A stretch of 64,000 nucleotides of DNA, taken from assembly GCF_003362725.1 (NCBI RefSeq), contig NZ_QKTV01000001.1:744001-808000 (forward strand), read 5' to 3'. This document shows, one piece after another, positions 18,101 through 26,871 of the stretch. The first letter of the stretch is position 1. The number at the start of each line of letters is the position of its first letter. Both the position numbers and the translations under genes were made by a program. This DNA is from Winogradskyella aurantiaca. GTDB taxonomy: Bacteria; Bacteroidota; Bacteroidia; Flavobacteriales; Flavobacteriaceae. The notes below the pieces were generated by a model that did not search any database, was not told where the DNA came from, and saw nothing but the letters and a program-made list of their open reading frames with translations.

Positions 18101-18744
18101 CTTTCTATAATATCCGATTCAAAACTGTTTGATGATGTTGAAGTGGCCTCACCTATGAGATTGGCACAGGCGTCGGTAATACCGAGTCCATTAAGGCTTG
18201 GCCAATAATTAATTCTAAACTGACCATTTTCATTGTTCGCGTTCCAGGCAAAAAGTCTAAAAGTGATGGTTCCTCCTTCAGGGGATGTAATATTTAGGCC
18301 AGAGTAAGTATCATTTACAAAGGTAGTTGCGGGCAATAATTTTTCAGCTGATAAAGCTACTCCTGGTGTTGCAAAGCCATCAAGACTATATAGAATCTGG
18401 TAGGATCCAGGACCATTGCTACTTCTGTATACTCTTATGTTTAATTCGTCTAAATCGACTGTGAACGTTGGTAAAGCAGATATAGACCATTCAATGTAAT
18501 CATTTGAAGCTTCTGCCCCAGAAAGGTCAGTGGTATTCCAGCCATTGGACGTATGATTAGGGTCTGATCCGCTTTTTTGTATTCCAGCTCCTCTGGTGAG
18601 TCCTTGAGAACTAACTCCAGTGGCATTACCTGTTGGTGATGATCCGGATGATACATTTTGCCTAGAAATTACAACAAGCTCTGATTGCGAAAAAGACCAA
18701 AAGCTAATTAACAAAAAACATACAAATAAGTAATATGACTTCAT
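15178..18744 (-). CDS. Giant T9SS-secreted surface protein, copy 2
   Basis: A 1188-residue paralogue of the neighbouring 1193-residue protein with the same domain order throughout: signal peptide (MKSYYLFVCFLLISFWSFSQ), the N-terminal beta domain, Ig-like region, carbohydrate-binding-like sandwich, Asn/Thr/Ser-rich repeat, and a T9SS type A sorting domain ending HSVKIILK. The two proteins align end to end with few gaps; the C-terminal halves are clearly more alike than the first 250 residues, which also differ in length. The gene lies upstream of copy 1 in the same direction and diverges from the polysaccharide locus. No catalytic motif is visible. It probably arose by tandem duplication, with the N-terminal region diversifying. 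Confidence 0.88.
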   Translation of the reverse strand: MKSYYLFVCFLLISFWSFSQSELVVISRQNVSSGSSPTGNATGVSSQGLTRGAGIQKSGSDPNHTSNGWNTTDLSGAEASNDYIEWSISALPTFTVDLDELNIRVYRSSNGPGSYQILYSLDGFATPGVALSAEKLLPATTFVNDTYSGLNITSPEGGTITFRLFAWNANNENGQFRINYWPSLNGLGITDACANLIGEATSTSSNSFESDIIESPTFTYEENINYMDYDDTSGLTPANALQIGEFTIRDGGATSPDSDALPTGLTDISFSITNPGYIAAIAIYDDGSLVSEVTTITDITTFSNLNSPTGIEAPDDGENTFEVYATFTSAVEDNGQFQLTINSATNPTSGSSLFEFSNAGGASTSVAGDNNKIEVVASVFVYSQNTTDVNQFEPMVPAVEILAEDTNFNLDVDYSDTVSLSTNGTFDPSAITSINAVNGIATFSDLRFEEKGTNFTISAFATGILNTPSASFDVFDPYLVLAIQDFDGSGPVWNYSNNLPFYDNGWGSGYYGLIDASQASPIDWPFFSGTILGENDNGTNGWARLTFNDVDVTGFDNLKIVFDWQVKGYTATSDDVRYRVKINNTQQTVVNLFDGANGIPDAEGRVVIDIPDGTTNVGFWIETRNNDTSGFSALDNFRVVSEFDGLIYRNNTWFPSAPTSETGALDAIINSGTYTVDAPVEVNNLTVDPGSFVEIDPGQTLRTNSSLTNNGTLTLNSSSSAYSSIVPAAVAVNGTVNYNRYVNIAGSGGSGGNDLVSIPLMPDSGQTFDELLSLGSPTTNADKLATNGSVYVFGPFNNTNNSYVNFATTGTDALSRGIGYRMATTTGETLTFSGDIFTGDIIGIPISTPAGGSQWNLMGNPYPSYLDSQAFLDANEAALEPSAASIYGYNNGTFPGAGTIGNFTIINRVSNPSINLAPGQAFFVASPGIPGSSGTIDFTSGMRTVTGDDDFILGFTESNNENPNFKLSLRSSSNVRITDIYFHENGSLGLDPGYDSATFGNSIGNFDLYTHLVEENAGLPMMVQTLNSIHIENVRIPLGVHASQGQQLTFKSSYSNLPSDIEVILEDTFNNSFIRLNAGDYVLTLNNSVSGTGRFYLNFGSNALSTTERDLLNLQVYGDYDKLIHIDGQLESATKALVYDLQGRLVIQRELVINNTRQTIDASQLDSGIYLVKIDNGISEHSVKIILK

Positions 18745-19087
18745 GATTGATTTGTTTCAAAATATAAGCAGGTATCATAATTACTCTCATAAGAGTTGAA
18801 TTCACCTACTAAATCAAAGTTAATATTTTTTTCTGTTAAGGCGGTAGATGCCCAATGATTCTCGATAAAATGTCGTTTTTACGGCTTTAGACATTTTTTT
18901 CTGATAACTTGTTAAGGATATTGTAATTATAAGATCATTTTCTTGCGAATTACGAGATTTTTTGAGGCTCAAATATCAATTTTGAACACCTTGGTTTTAT
19001 TAATAAATATTGTATTTTCGCCCAAAATAACACCTCAAAAAGCCAAAGGATAAGATGGTTTTTTCTCCACAGGATACACTATCTTAG
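18745..19087. other. Divergent intergenic region with the polysaccharide-locus promoter
   Basis: 343 bases separate the start of the T9SS copy 2 gene from gmd. A good plus-strand promoter lies at 18991-19020 (separate entry). Nearer the T9SS gene the minus strand has only a one-mismatch TATATTTT element at about 18757-18764. The middle holds T- and A-runs and no open frame with coding character. Confidence 0.6.
18991..19020 (+). promoter_or_regulatory. Bacteroidetes-type promoter for the polysaccharide locus
   Basis: TTG at 18991-18993, a 19-base spacer, then TATTTTCG at 19013-19020 match the Bacteroidetes -33/-7 arrangement (TTG-N19-TAnnTTTG) with one mismatch in the -7 box. The gmd start is 67 bases downstream, leaving a leader of about 60 bases. 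No other comparably good promoter was seen before 53036. Confidence 0.7.
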
Positions 19088-20209
19088 ATGATTATGAAAA
19101 AAGTTGCTTTAATTACCGGAATTACCGGTCAGGATGGAGCTTATTTAGCAGAATTTTTACTCAAGAAAGGATACGAAGTTCACGGTGTGAAAAGACGGTC
19201 GTCTTTATTCAATACAGACCGGATTGATCATTTGTATCAGGACCCCCATGAAAAGGATACGCGGTTTTTTCTGCATTACGGGGACTTAACTGATAGTACC
19301 AATCTCATTCGTTTGATCCAAACAATAAAACCCATTGAGATCTACAACCTGGCAGCAATGAGTCATGTACGTGTCTCGTTTGAAATTCCAGAATACACTG
19401 GTAATACAGATGGATTAGGGACGTTAAGAATACTTGAAGCGGTTAGGATGTTGGGCATGGAATCAACCACGCGTATTTATCAAGCCTCAACCTCTGAGCT
19501 TTATGGTAAGGTTCAGGAGGTGCCACAATCTGAGACCACACCATTTTATCCAAGATCGCCCTATGCGGTGGCTAAAATGTACGCCTATTGGATTACTGTT
19601 AATTATCGAGAGGCTTATAATATGTATGCTTGTAATGGGATTTTGTTTAACCATGAATCGCCAATTCGTGGAGAAACATTTGTAACCAGGAAAATCACCA
19701 GAGCAGTATCCAGAATTGCTTTAGGTCAGCAAAACAAAATGTACCTAGGGAATTTGGATGCTAAACGAGATTGGGGTCATGCCAAGGATTATGTGAGAAT
19801 GATGTGGATGATATTACAAGCGGATGAACCTGAAGATTGGGTGATTGCCACGGGCAAGACAACTTCGGTAAGAGATTTTGTGAGAATGAGTTTTACGTAC
19901 GTTGGTGTAGAATTAGAATTTAAAGGGTCCGGAAAGGAGGAAAAAGCATATGTGAAGTCGTGTGGTAATCCGGATTATCAATTGGAAATTGGTAAAGAGG
20001 TGTTATCTGTAGATCCTAAATATTACAGACCAACTGAGGTGGATTTATTAATTGGGGATCCTTCTAAAGCGAAAAACAAATTAGGATGGATTCCGGAATA
20101 CGAACTCAAAGACCTTGTTGACGATATGATGCAAAGTGATTTAAAGCTAATGAAGCGAGATCAGTATTTAAAAGAAGGTGGATTTGAAACGCTTAATTAT
20201 TTTGAGTGA
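19088..20209 (+). CDS. gmd: GDP-mannose 4,6-dehydratase
   Basis: Converts GDP-D-mannose to GDP-4-keto-6-deoxy-mannose, the first step to GDP-L-fucose, in the cytoplasm. This 373-residue extended short-chain dehydrogenase shows the nucleotide-binding [15 protein letters not shown] (residues 9-23), the HGVKRRSS segment specific to Gmd, the catalytic STSELYGK and the [10 protein letters not shown] Tyr-Lys pair. Length is standard. ATG 19088 or the in-frame ATG at 19094 are both possible. Its stop overlaps the fcl start, as expected for consecutive steps of one pathway, and it is the first gene after the locus promoter. Confidence 0.97.
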   Translation: MIMKKVALITGITGQDGAYLAEFLLKKGYEVHGVKRRSSLFNTDRIDHLYQDPHEKDTRFFLHYGDLTDSTNLIRLIQTIKPIEIYNLAAMSHVRVSFEIPEYTGNTDGLGTLRILEAVRMLGMESTTRIYQASTSELYGKVQEVPQSETTPFYPRSPYAVAKMYAYWITVNYREAYNMYACNGILFNHESPIRGETFVTRKITRAVSRIALGQQNKMYLGNLDAKRDWGHAKDYVRMMWMILQADEPEDWVIATGKTTSVRDFVRMSFTYVGVELEFKGSGKEEKAYVKSCGNPDYQLEIGKEVLSVDPKYYRPTEVDLLIGDPSKAKNKLGWIPEYELKDLVDDMMQSDLKLMKRDQYLKEGGFETLNYFE

Positions 20210-21162
20210 TGGATAGGCAAGCTAGAATATATATTGCAGGCCATCGCGGCATGGTAGGTTCGGCTATTTGGAGTCTTCTCGAAAGAAAGGGGTTTAAGAA
20301 TCTCATTGGAAAAAGCAGAGGTGAATTAGATCTTAAAAATCAAGATGATGTCATCCAGTTCTTTAAAGAGAATAAACCGCAGATTGTCATTGATGCAGCA
20401 GCACGAGTGGGAGGTATACTTGCAAATAACGATTATCCTTATCAGTTTCTTATGGATAATCTTCTCATTCAAAACAACTTAATAGAGGCTTCTATTAAAT
20501 ATGATGTTGAGAAATTTATATTTCTTGGTAGTTCTTGTATTTATCCCAAATTAGCCCCGCAACCCTTAAATGAAAACGCTTTATTAACGGCTTCCCTTGA
20601 ACCAACAAATCAATGGTATGCAATAGCTAAGATTGCTGGGGTTAAGGCGTGTGAGGCAGCGAGAGTTCAATACAACAGGGATTTTGTGAGTTTGATGCCA
20701 ACTAACCTTTATGGTCCTAATGATAATTTTGATTTAGAGACCTCCCATGTATTGCCCGCAATGATTAGGAAATTTAATGAGGCGAAGGAAAACAATAATG
20801 CGACAGTTACACTATGGGGCTCAGGTGAACCTATGCGGGAATTTCTTCATGTCAATGATTTGGCATTGGCAGTTGAGTTTGCTTTGACAAATACGTTACC
20901 AGATAATTTATATAACGTTGGAACGGGGGTTGATCTGAGTATAAAGGCATTGGCTTTAATGATACAAGAGGTTGTTGGGCATAAAGGAACTATTGTTTGG
21001 GACGATTCGAAACCAGATGGAACTCCAAGAAAACTGATGGATGTTTCTAAGATTAATGCCCTTGGTTGGCAACATCGCATCGACTTAAAAGACGGTATTA
21101 ATAAAACCTATGAGTGGTTTTTAAATAATCAGAATACTTTTAAAACAGTAAAAATTAGCTAA
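20209..21162 (+). CDS. fcl: GDP-L-fucose synthase
   Basis: The epimerase-reductase that takes the product of Gmd to GDP-L-fucose with NADPH. Features are the cofactor loop GHRGMVGSAIW near the N-terminus, GSSCIYPK with the catalytic Ser/Cys, YAIAKIAG with the Tyr-Lys pair, and PTNLYGPNDNFD, all diagnostic for the family. The length, 317 residues, is normal. An in-frame GTG sits just before the chosen ATG; the ATG at 20209 shares one base with the gmd TGA stop and is preferred. Together with gmd it makes L-fucose a likely sugar of the polymer. Confidence 0.96.
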   Translation: MDRQARIYIAGHRGMVGSAIWSLLERKGFKNLIGKSRGELDLKNQDDVIQFFKENKPQIVIDAAARVGGILANNDYPYQFLMDNLLIQNNLIEASIKYDVEKFIFLGSSCIYPKLAPQPLNENALLTASLEPTNQWYAIAKIAGVKACEAARVQYNRDFVSLMPTNLYGPNDNFDLETSHVLPAMIRKFNEAKENNNATVTLWGSGEPMREFLHVNDLALAVEFALTNTLPDNLYNVGTGVDLSIKALALMIQEVVGHKGTIVWDDSKPDGTPRKLMDVSKINALGWQHRIDLKDGINKTYEWFLNNQNTFKTVKIS

Positions 21163-21171
21163 AACGAACTA

Positions 21172-22563
21172 ATGAAAGTAACGAACATTTGCTGTATTGG
21201 CGCGGGATACGTTGGTGGACCTACTATGGCGGTTATTGCACAAAAAAATCCGCACATAAAGGTAACTGTTGTTGATTTGAATGAACAGCGAATTGCTGAT
21301 TGGAATGATGAGGATTTGAGTCGACTACCAATATATGAACCAGGGTTGGATGCAATTGTAAAAGAGGCCCGAGGGAGAAATCTGTTTTTTTCTACAGAGG
21401 TGGATGACGCGATCGATGCAGCAGAAATGGTATTTATTTCGGTGAACACCCCAACCAAAACCTATGGAACAGGTAAAGGAATGGCATCTGATTTAAAGTA
21501 TGTTGAACTATGCGCTCGTCAAATAGCTCGCGTGGCTAAATCTGATAAAATCGTTGTAGAAAAATCCACTCTGCCTGTAAAAACAGCCGAAGCCATTAAG
21601 AGTATTCTGGACAATACCGGAAATGGTGTCAGGTATCAAATTTTATCAAATCCCGAATTCCTGGCAGAAGGAACAGCGGTAAGTGATTTATTGGAACCAG
21701 ATCGCGTGCTTATTGGGGGAACACCTACGGCTGAAGGCCAAGAAGCAGTGAAGGCCTTAGCGGATATTTATGGCTCTTGGGTTGATAGTAATCGAATTAT
21801 TACTACAAATCTTTGGTCATCTGAGCTTTCTAAACTGACGGCCAACGCTTTTCTTGCGCAACGCGTGTCATCTATCAATGCCATATCGGAGCTATGTGAA
21901 GCTACAGGGGCAGACGTCAATGAAGTGGCTAAGGCTATTGGAATGGATTCCAGAATTGGTCCTAAGTTTTTAAAGGCTTCTGTAGGTTTTGGGGGATCTT
22001 GTTTCCAGAAGGATATTTTAAATATGGTTTACATATCCAAATCACTAGGTTTAAATGAAGTTGCTGATTATTGGGAACAGGTTATTATTATGAATAATCA
22101 TCAAAGAAACCGATTTGCACGAAAGATTGTATCGACCCTATATAATACCATCAGTGGAAAGAAAATCGCCTTTTTAGGATGGGCATTCAAAAAAGACACT
22201 AATGATACGCGAGAGTCAGCCGCAATTTATGTAGCTGACCAATTAATGGATGAACGTGCTGAGATTTCGGTATACGATCCAAAGGTGTCACAGGAACAAA
22301 TGTTGGCGGATCTTGATTATTTGGGGTCAAGAGAGGCAGATCAAAATGCAATGTTGCTAACTGGTGAAGAAGATGTTTACGAAGCTTGCAAAAATGCGCA
22401 TGCCATTGCTGTTCTTACTGAATGGGATGAGTTTAAATTGTTGGACTGGCAACGGATCTATGATTCAATGAAGAAGCCAGCATTTATTTTTGATGGTAGA
22501 AAATTACTTGACTCCGATATATTGACTGAGATTGGATTTGAATATTATGCCATAGGGTCATAA
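21172..22563 (+). CDS. ugd: UDP-glucose 6-dehydrogenase
   Basis: Oxidises UDP-glucose twice to UDP-glucuronate using NAD. The 463-residue protein matches the longer, animal-like type of UDP-glucose dehydrogenase: the N-terminal [48 protein letters not shown], the [10 protein letters not shown] segment and the catalytic cysteine in [10 protein letters not shown] (around residue 280). The C-terminal domain has [16 protein letters not shown]. It provides the glucuronate precursor for the following epimerase and for the UDP-xylose synthase at 50706. Confidence 0.96.
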   Translation: MKVTNICCIGAGYVGGPTMAVIAQKNPHIKVTVVDLNEQRIADWNDEDLSRLPIYEPGLDAIVKEARGRNLFFSTEVDDAIDAAEMVFISVNTPTKTYGTGKGMASDLKYVELCARQIARVAKSDKIVVEKSTLPVKTAEAIKSILDNTGNGVRYQILSNPEFLAEGTAVSDLLEPDRVLIGGTPTAEGQEAVKALADIYGSWVDSNRIITTNLWSSELSKLTANAFLAQRVSSINAISELCEATGADVNEVAKAIGMDSRIGPKFLKASVGFGGSCFQKDILNMVYISKSLGLNEVADYWEQVIIMNNHQRNRFARKIVSTLYNTISGKKIAFLGWAFKKDTNDTRESAAIYVADQLMDERAEISVYDPKVSQEQMLADLDYLGSREADQNAMLLTGEEDVYEACKNAHAIAVLTEWDEFKLLDWQRIYDSMKKPAFIFDGRKLLDSDILTEIGFEYYAIGS

Positions 22564-22575
22564 AAAGTGACATTT

Positions 22576-23550
22576 ATGAAAGTACTAATAACAGGATCTG
22601 CTGGTTTCATTGGTTTTCATCTTTCAAAGGCTTTATTGAAGATGGGATTTGAGGTAGTTGGAATAGATTCAATGAATAATTACTATGACACCAAACTCAA
22701 ATTTGATCGAATCGAAATTTTATATGGTTACTCCAATTATTCATTCTTCAATATAAATATCGTTGATCGTGACGAACTTTTTGAATTATTTGATTCTACT
22801 AAGTTTGATTTAGTTATTAATCTTGCTGCACAAGCAGGGGTGAGGTTTAGTATTGAAAAACCTCATAAATATGTAAATAGCAATCTGATTGGCTTTGTCA
22901 ATATTTTAGAAGCTTGTAGAAATTACAAGGTTGATAAATTATTATTCGCATCTTCTAGTTCAGTGTATGGTAATAATGTTGAAGTCCCATTTAGTGAGAA
23001 CCAAAACACCGATAAACCTGAATCCTTATATGCTGCAACTAAAAAATCAAATGAATTAATGGCCTATAGCTATTCTCAGTTATATGGTATAAAATCTATT
23101 GGACTTCGCTTTTTCACGGTATATGGTCCTATGGGACGTCCAGATATGGCTTATTTTTCGTTTACGAATAAAATATATCAAGGAGAGGAAATTCAGGTGT
23201 TCAATGAAGGCAATTTAAGTAGAGACTTCACATACATTGATGATGTTATTGATGGGATTATTAATTTGATTGATAAACTTGATCATATCGATGACAACTA
23301 TAAGGTCTACAATCTTGGCAATAATGCACCAGTACGTTTGATAGATTTCATTAATACCTTAGAAAAATCGATTGGGAAAAAGGCCAACTTAAAAATGTAT
23401 CCCATGCAACCAGGTGATGTTTTGATGACTTGTGCGGATATTGAGGAATCTCGTAAGGATTTCAACTATAGTCCAGAAACAAATATTGAAGTTGGTTTAG
23501 GACGATTCGTTGATTGGTATACATCGTATTATCAAAAATCAACTAAATAG
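22576..23550 (+). CDS. UDP-glucuronate 4-epimerase-like SDR
   Basis: An extended short-chain dehydrogenase of 324 residues, close to the UDP-GlcA 4-epimerases of capsule loci, which make UDP-galacturonate. The cofactor loop is GSAGFIGFHLSKALL, the early motif GIDSMNNYYDTKLK is characteristic of that group, and SSSSVYGNN plus YAATKKSNEL give the Ser/Tyr/Lys catalytic set. Its place directly after ugd supports UDP-GlcA as substrate. A GTG lies nine bases upstream in frame; the ATG at 22576 directly precedes the conserved KVLITGSAG and is preferred. A related activity on another UDP-sugar cannot be excluded. Confidence 0.85.
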   Translation: MKVLITGSAGFIGFHLSKALLKMGFEVVGIDSMNNYYDTKLKFDRIEILYGYSNYSFFNINIVDRDELFELFDSTKFDLVINLAAQAGVRFSIEKPHKYVNSNLIGFVNILEACRNYKVDKLLFASSSSVYGNNVEVPFSENQNTDKPESLYAATKKSNELMAYSYSQLYGIKSIGLRFFTVYGPMGRPDMAYFSFTNKIYQGEEIQVFNEGNLSRDFTYIDDVIDGIINLIDKLDHIDDNYKVYNLGNNAPVRLIDFINTLEKSIGKKANLKMYPMQPGDVLMTCADIEESRKDFNYSPETNIEVGLGRFVDWYTSYYQKSTK

Positions 23551-23556
23551 ATTTTA

Positions 23557-24399
23557 TTGTTGGAACAAAGGATATACAGAAAGTCAAGCAAGGACGGGTT
23601 TTTCACCTTAATGAGGGCATCAATTAGAGATCTGTTTTCATCTAATTTTATTGCGCTTCAGTTTGCAAAAAGAGATATAAAAGCTCAATATCGTCAGTCG
23701 TACTTAGGTCTTTTATGGCTATTTATAACTCCTGTTGCTAACGCAGCAATTTGGATGGTTCTAAAAAACAGCGGAACAATTGCAATTTCAGATACCGGTA
23801 TGCCCTATCCTGTTTATGCGTTTTCAGGGACATTATTATGGTCGATCTTGGTAGAATCTATAAATGCGCCAACCCAAAGCACCAATGCATCGAGAACAAT
23901 ATTGTCCAAAATTAATTTCCCAAAAGAAGCGTTAATACTGTCAGGGGTTTATAAACTGGTTTTTAATAGTAGTGTGAAAATTCTATTGCTGTTTGTACTG
24001 GTTTTTGTTTTGGGCGTTGGTTTTAATTGGTCACTCCTTATGTTTCCAATTGCAGTCCTTGGTTTGGTTCTTTTTGGTACAGCAATAGGATTGTTTTTAA
24101 CTCCTTTAGGGTTACTATATAATGATATTTCTAGATTAGTCTCGATGGGGCTATCTTTGTTAATGTATTTGACTCCAGTAGTGTATGGCATCCCAAAAAG
24201 TGGTATTATGAGAGTTATGATGGTCTATAACCCCTTTACACCACTACTTACAACTCTTAGAGCCTTGTTGGTGGGGCAGCATCCTCCCTTTTTAGAGTAT
24301 TTTCTAATATTGATATTCATAGGTGGCATACTTTTGCTATTTAGTTTAACAATATATAGGTTAGCTATTCCAATAATAGTTGAACGAATAAGTGCATAA
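23557..24399 (+). CDS. wzm: ABC-2 type polysaccharide exporter permease (Wzm-like)
   Basis: The 280-residue membrane component of an ABC exporter that moves an undecaprenyl-linked glycan across the inner membrane. The N-terminal cytoplasmic part contains FAKRDIKAQYRQSYLGLLW, the usual helix just before the first of about six membrane segments; others include YKLVFNSSVKILLLFVLVFVL and YFLILIFIGGILLLFSLTI. The start is a TTG at 23557, with a second TTG codon straight after it. It is paired with the ATPase gene three bases downstream. Confidence 0.9.
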   Translation: MLEQRIYRKSSKDGFFTLMRASIRDLFSSNFIALQFAKRDIKAQYRQSYLGLLWLFITPVANAAIWMVLKNSGTIAISDTGMPYPVYAFSGTLLWSILVESINAPTQSTNASRTILSKINFPKEALILSGVYKLVFNSSVKILLLFVLVFVLGVGFNWSLLMFPIAVLGLVLFGTAIGLFLTPLGLLYNDISRLVSMGLSLLMYLTPVVYGIPKSGIMRVMMVYNPFTPLLTTLRALLVGQHPPFLEYFLILIFIGGILLLFSLTIYRLAIPIIVERISA

Positions 24400-24401
24400 G
24401 T

Positions 24402-25613
24402 ATGGCCGGTGAAGTATTAGTTAAGGTAGAAGGGTTATCGAAGAAATTCTGTAAAGATCTTAAAACTAGTCTTTGGTACGGTGTCAAGGACTTGTTTTTT
24501 CGTTTTCAGAATGATGAGAAGGAGGGTCAACTTAGACCAAAAGAGTTTTGGGCGGTTAAAGACGTGAGTTTTGAGCTGCGTAGAGGAGAATGTCTTGGCT
24601 TAATAGGGCATAATGGGGCTGGTAAATCTACCTTATTGAAAATCCTCAATGGGCTCATAAACCCAGATGAAGGGCAGGTTACCATGAATGGCAGAGTAGG
24701 TGCTCTAATAGAATTAGGGGCTGGTTTTAACCCAATATTAACTGGAAGAGAAAACATTTACAATAATGCCGCCATTTTAGGATTTACTAGAAAGGAGATA
24801 GACGATAAGATTCATGAAATTATAGAGTTCTCAGAAATAGAGGAGTTTATTGATATGCCAGTACAGAATTACAGCTCTGGTATGAAGGTGAGATTGGGAT
24901 TTTCTATTGCTGCCCAAATGAAGCCAGATATCTTGATTATTGATGAAGTACTGGCGGTTGGTGATGTTGCATTTAGATTAAAATGTTTGAATAAAATTTC
25001 CAAATTATTGGACAGTTCGGCTGTAATCTTTGTCTCGCATTCTATGCCTCAAATATTTAGAATAGCCAATGAAGTCTTGGTTATGTCATCGGGCAAAGCT
25101 ATCTGTAAAACAAATGATATTGGTCTGGGAATAGACCAATACTATAATCTAGTTAAGAAATCAAAGGTGAGTGTCAGCGGTGGACAAAATGTTAGTCTAC
25201 TGAAATTTACTGGTGAGACAGTTGAAGCAAGCGCAAATTTTGGCGAAACGCTTGATCTAAGTCATGGACAGGATATTCGTTTTAAGCTGACCTTTCAGAA
25301 ACATGTTGATATTGATAGCTTACATTTACAAATTATAATTTGGAACCCTGAGTTAGTACCAGTTATTGATATCATTGGAAATGGTGGTAAGGGATATATT
25401 CTGGATTGTTCAGAAAATTCAAATCCAGAAGTCGAGGTTAATATTCCAAACCTTTACTTAAACACAGGAAAACACGCAGTGACAATTATTGTTTATTCCG
25501 GTGACATGATGACTCCATATTTAAGAGTTGATAATGCGTTGACGATTTCTGTGAAATCGCATTTTCCAAGTGGATCTAATATTATTTTTCCAGCCAAATG
25601 GAAAACATTGTAA
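24402..25613 (+). CDS. wzt: ABC exporter ATPase (Wzt-like) with C-terminal glycan-binding-type domain
   Basis: The ATPase partner of the preceding permease. In 403 residues it has Walker A GHNGAGKST (about residues 69-77), the ABC signature YSSGMKVRLGF, Walker B DILIIDEVLAVGD and the switch His in FVSHS. After about residue 250 comes a beta-sandwich extension (KLTFQKHVDIDSLHLQIIIW) of the kind that recognises the chain end in Wzt of ABC-dependent O antigens. The extension suggests that export depends on a terminal modification, which I cannot identify. Confidence 0.93.
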   Translation: MAGEVLVKVEGLSKKFCKDLKTSLWYGVKDLFFRFQNDEKEGQLRPKEFWAVKDVSFELRRGECLGLIGHNGAGKSTLLKILNGLINPDEGQVTMNGRVGALIELGAGFNPILTGRENIYNNAAILGFTRKEIDDKIHEIIEFSEIEEFIDMPVQNYSSGMKVRLGFSIAAQMKPDILIIDEVLAVGDVAFRLKCLNKISKLLDSSAVIFVSHSMPQIFRIANEVLVMSSGKAICKTNDIGLGIDQYYNLVKKSKVSVSGGQNVSLLKFTGETVEASANFGETLDLSHGQDIRFKLTFQKHVDIDSLHLQIIIWNPELVPVIDIIGNGGKGYILDCSENSNPEVEVNIPNLYLNTGKHAVTIIVYSGDMMTPYLRVDNALTISVKSHFPSGSNIIFPAKWKTL

Positions 25614-25633
25614 ACAATAAAATATAGGAAACT

Positions 25634-26719
25634 TTGAACAAACTTACGGTTGCCATTTGTCCAGATGGATATGCGGGTGTTGGTAATTCAAGAGATTCAG
25701 ACTGCTCGTCTGATAAGTGGATATCTATCTTAAAAGCAAAGGGGCATGAGGTAAAAATTGTTGATGTCAAGTCGCCGTATCTTTTTGAAGAGTTAAAAGG
25801 TGTTGATGCTTTTATGTGGCGTTGGGCACATTTATCTAATATGAGAGATATAGCGTTAAGGATATTTCCTGTAATTGAAAATTATCTGAAAATTCCATGC
25901 TTTCCAAACCTAATGACCAGTTGGCACTACGACGATAAAATTGCTCAAGCGTATTTGCTCGAGACACATAATATGCCCATACCTAAAACATGGATTTGGT
26001 ATGATTATGATAGTTTGTCGGAATGGGTGGAAAACGAAGCAACTTATCCGCTCGTATTAAAACTTTATAATGGTGCCGGCTCAAAAAATGTTAAATTAAT
26101 AAAATCCTCATCTAAGTTATTAGATTGGGCTCAAAAGTTGTTTTCTCATGGGGTATTTGATTTATCAGAAGAATCCCTTTTCAAACTTGATAATTTTAGT
26201 TTAGGCTATTACTTAAGATTCCGGGCTGCTTTGAAAACGCTGAAAAATGGGAGGGCATTCTTCGGTCAAAAAGTTACCGTTAATCCTAATAAGAGTTTTG
26301 CTTTTCATAAAAACTATTTATTAGTTCAAGAGTTCCTTCCTGGCAATGAATTTGACACAAGAGTAACAGTTATTGGAAATAGAGCATTTGCTTTTCGTAG
26401 ATTTAATAGGCCAAATGATTTTCGTGCTAGCGGTTCAGGTAACATAGATTTTGAATACCAAAACATTGATGTTCGCTTTGTCAAATTGGCATTTGAAGTG
26501 GCAAAAAAACTGCAGATGCAGAGTTGTGCTATTGATGGTCTGTATAAAAACTCGGAACCTATTATATGTGAAATAAGCTATACCTTTGCAAATTGGGCAG
26601 TACATAATTGTCCAGGACATTGGGAGCAAGATGTTGACGGTACTTTAATTTGGAAAAGTGGTCAAATGTGGCCTGAAGTAGCTCAGTTGGAAGATTTTTT
26701 AGAAAGTATCGAACACTAG
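25634..26719 (+). CDS. ATP-grasp ligase of the RimK/glutathione-synthetase type
   Basis: A 361-residue cytoplasmic enzyme that probably joins a carboxylate to an amine via an acyl phosphate. Support comes from the order of ATP-grasp elements: the ATP-binding lysine in YPLVLKLYNGAGSKNVKLI (about residues 145-163), the hinge region NYLLVQEFLPGNEFDTRVTVIG, then RRFNRPNDFRASGSG and the metal-binding CAIDGL ... PIICEISYTFAN. The start is a TTG 20 bases after wzt. Its position inside the polysaccharide locus suggests amidation of a uronic acid by an amino acid or amine, but the substrate is not known. Confidence 0.75.
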   Translation: MNKLTVAICPDGYAGVGNSRDSDCSSDKWISILKAKGHEVKIVDVKSPYLFEELKGVDAFMWRWAHLSNMRDIALRIFPVIENYLKIPCFPNLMTSWHYDDKIAQAYLLETHNMPIPKTWIWYDYDSLSEWVENEATYPLVLKLYNGAGSKNVKLIKSSSKLLDWAQKLFSHGVFDLSEESLFKLDNFSLGYYLRFRAALKTLKNGRAFFGQKVTVNPNKSFAFHKNYLLVQEFLPGNEFDTRVTVIGNRAFAFRRFNRPNDFRASGSGNIDFEYQNIDVRFVKLAFEVAKKLQMQSCAIDGLYKNSEPIICEISYTFANWAVHNCPGHWEQDVDGTLIWKSGQMWPEVAQLEDFLESIEH

Positions 26720-26871
26720 GAGCAGATATCAAGAAAATCTCAAATTGTCATAGCGCTAATTGTGAAGAAAAACTTTGAGAACTGCGGGAAAATTTAATTT
26801 TACAAGTTTGATTAATTTTTGTTAAATGGGTGATTTAATCAATTATATACTCCGAAGAATTTTTAGGTTAA

